DNA of 64,000 nucleotides from Verrucomicrobiia bacterium (GTDB lineage Bacteria > Verrucomicrobiota > Verrucomicrobiia > Verrucomicrobiales > Akkermansiaceae). Position numbers and translations under genes: made by a program. Positions 63,588 through 64,000 of this stretch are shown here, piece by piece. The stretch lies in the NCBI GenBank assembly GCA_030432565.1, contig JAUIGV010000029.1, forward strand, positions 1 through 64,000, written 5' to 3'. Numbering within the stretch: the stretch's first letter is position 1; every line of letters starts with the position of its first letter. The notes beneath the pieces were generated by a model. That model did not search any database, was not told the origin of the DNA, and saw only the letters and a program-made list of their open reading frames with translations.

Positions 63588-64000
63588 TCACTTCAGCGTT
63601 TTAATCCACTGAACGAGGGCTTTTTGTTCCTCATCCACCAAGTTCAAATTCGGCATGGCAGGCGGATAACCAACAGGAGCTTCCGCAAGTGGATCACTGA
63701 TCGCACGAAGAAGGTAGGCCTCATCAATCGTCGTCTCGACTGTCTTGCCATCACGAATCACTTTTTGTTTACGGTCGTAAATCCCTTTTAACGAAGGCCC
63801 GGCGAGGCGGGAACCATCAAGCGAATGGCAAGCCGCACAAACCGCCGCAAACTGGGCCCTGGCGTATTCCATGGGTTGATCTTTTGCTGAAATCGATTGA
63901 GCCACCTGTGTATTCGCTCCCCCGCCTTGATGACGAATCATGGTATACCAGGCCGTGGTTTTGTAGAGCGGAAGACTCTCCACCTTGACTTCGATGACCC
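63588..64000 (-). CDS. Cytochrome c domain protein, 5' end outside the window
   Basis: The C-terminal 137 residues of an exported haem protein. The frame is open to the window edge; a GTG at 63981-63983 is only an arbitrary start. It holds ARAQFAAVCAACHSLDGS with the haem-binding C-A-A-C-H, then LAGPSLKGIYDRKQKVIRDGKTV, AYLLRAISDPLAEAPVGYPPAMP with the Met ligand, and LVDEEQKALVQWIKTL. The pattern matches the mobile cytochrome c domain at the end of cytochrome oxidase subunit II or a free-standing class I cytochrome c. Its N-terminal part cannot be judged. It lies 56 bases upstream of the DUF1080 gene in the same direction and may share its transcript. Confidence 0.85.
   Translation of the reverse strand, partial: VIEVKVESLPLYKTTAWYTMIRHQGGGANTQVAQSISAKDQPMEYARAQFAAVCAACHSLDGSRLAGPSLKGIYDRKQKVIRDGKTVETTIDEAYLLRAISDPLAEAPVGYPPAMPNLNLVDEEQKALVQWIKTLK

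Overview
The window looks like a chromosomal stretch from a member of the Verrucomicrobiota, or at least of the PVC superphylum. The supporting features are a PEP-CTERM protein, a 'PVC-type' haem-binding dehydrogenase with HEAT repeats and a C-terminal CxxCH, FG-GAP/UnbV proteins, an SHD1 plus PQQ-propeller protein, DUF1080 and DUF6288 proteins, several formylglycine sulfatases, TSP3 calcium repeats with the C-terminal module typical of secreted verrucomicrobial proteins, and an ECF sigma factor near a Pkn-type Ser/Thr kinase. This is inference from families; no rRNA, tRNA or other taxonomic marker gene was seen.

Layout. 1-8.7 kb (+): a LamG remnant, sulfatase, SelO, a GH63-type glycoside hydrolase, a small zinc-knuckle membrane protein and a second sulfatase. 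8.7-19.7 kb (-): exported proteins, namely a 1,632-residue lamin-tail/CotH-like protein, a protein with two golvesin-like modules, an FG-GAP/UnbV/thioredoxin/TPR lipoprotein interrupted by one in-frame TGA, and a PEP-CTERM protein with one golvesin-like module. 20-35 kb: a ceramidase-like/LamG/PVC-haem fusion, an alpha/beta hydrolase, a coiled-coil protein, then PDZ-DUF6288, sulfatase and FAD oxidoreductase genes in one direction, the last two overlapping by ATGA. 35-38.4 kb (-): two coupled repeat proteins. 38.6-41.1 kb: a beta-helix protein. 41.2-47.9 kb: sigma factor and kinase (+) flanking a coupled CARDB-lipase/anchored-protein pair (-). 48-64 kb: esterases, PQQ protein, metallophosphoesterase, three GQSN-type (SASA) esterases, an acyltransferase, an exported PPC-domain lipoprotein, a DUF1080 protein and a truncated cytochrome c.

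Most products carry signal peptides. The sulfatases, SASA and other esterases, GH63, DUF1080 and PVC-haem proteins suggest extracellular or periplasmic attack on sulfated and acetylated glycans, without recognisable SusC/SusD transporters here. The most unusual observation is at 17129-17161: the UGA that interrupts the FG-GAP/UnbV gene is followed in frame by 569 plausible codons with no good independent start, and by a hairpin with GGUC in its loop at nearly the spacing seen in bacterial SECIS elements. It is either a selenocysteine codon in a new type of selenoprotein or a single nonsense mutation. Other notable items are a tandemly duplicated SASA esterase whose second copy has lost its catalytic motif, the ceramidase-PVC fusion, and an exported PPC-domain lipoprotein.
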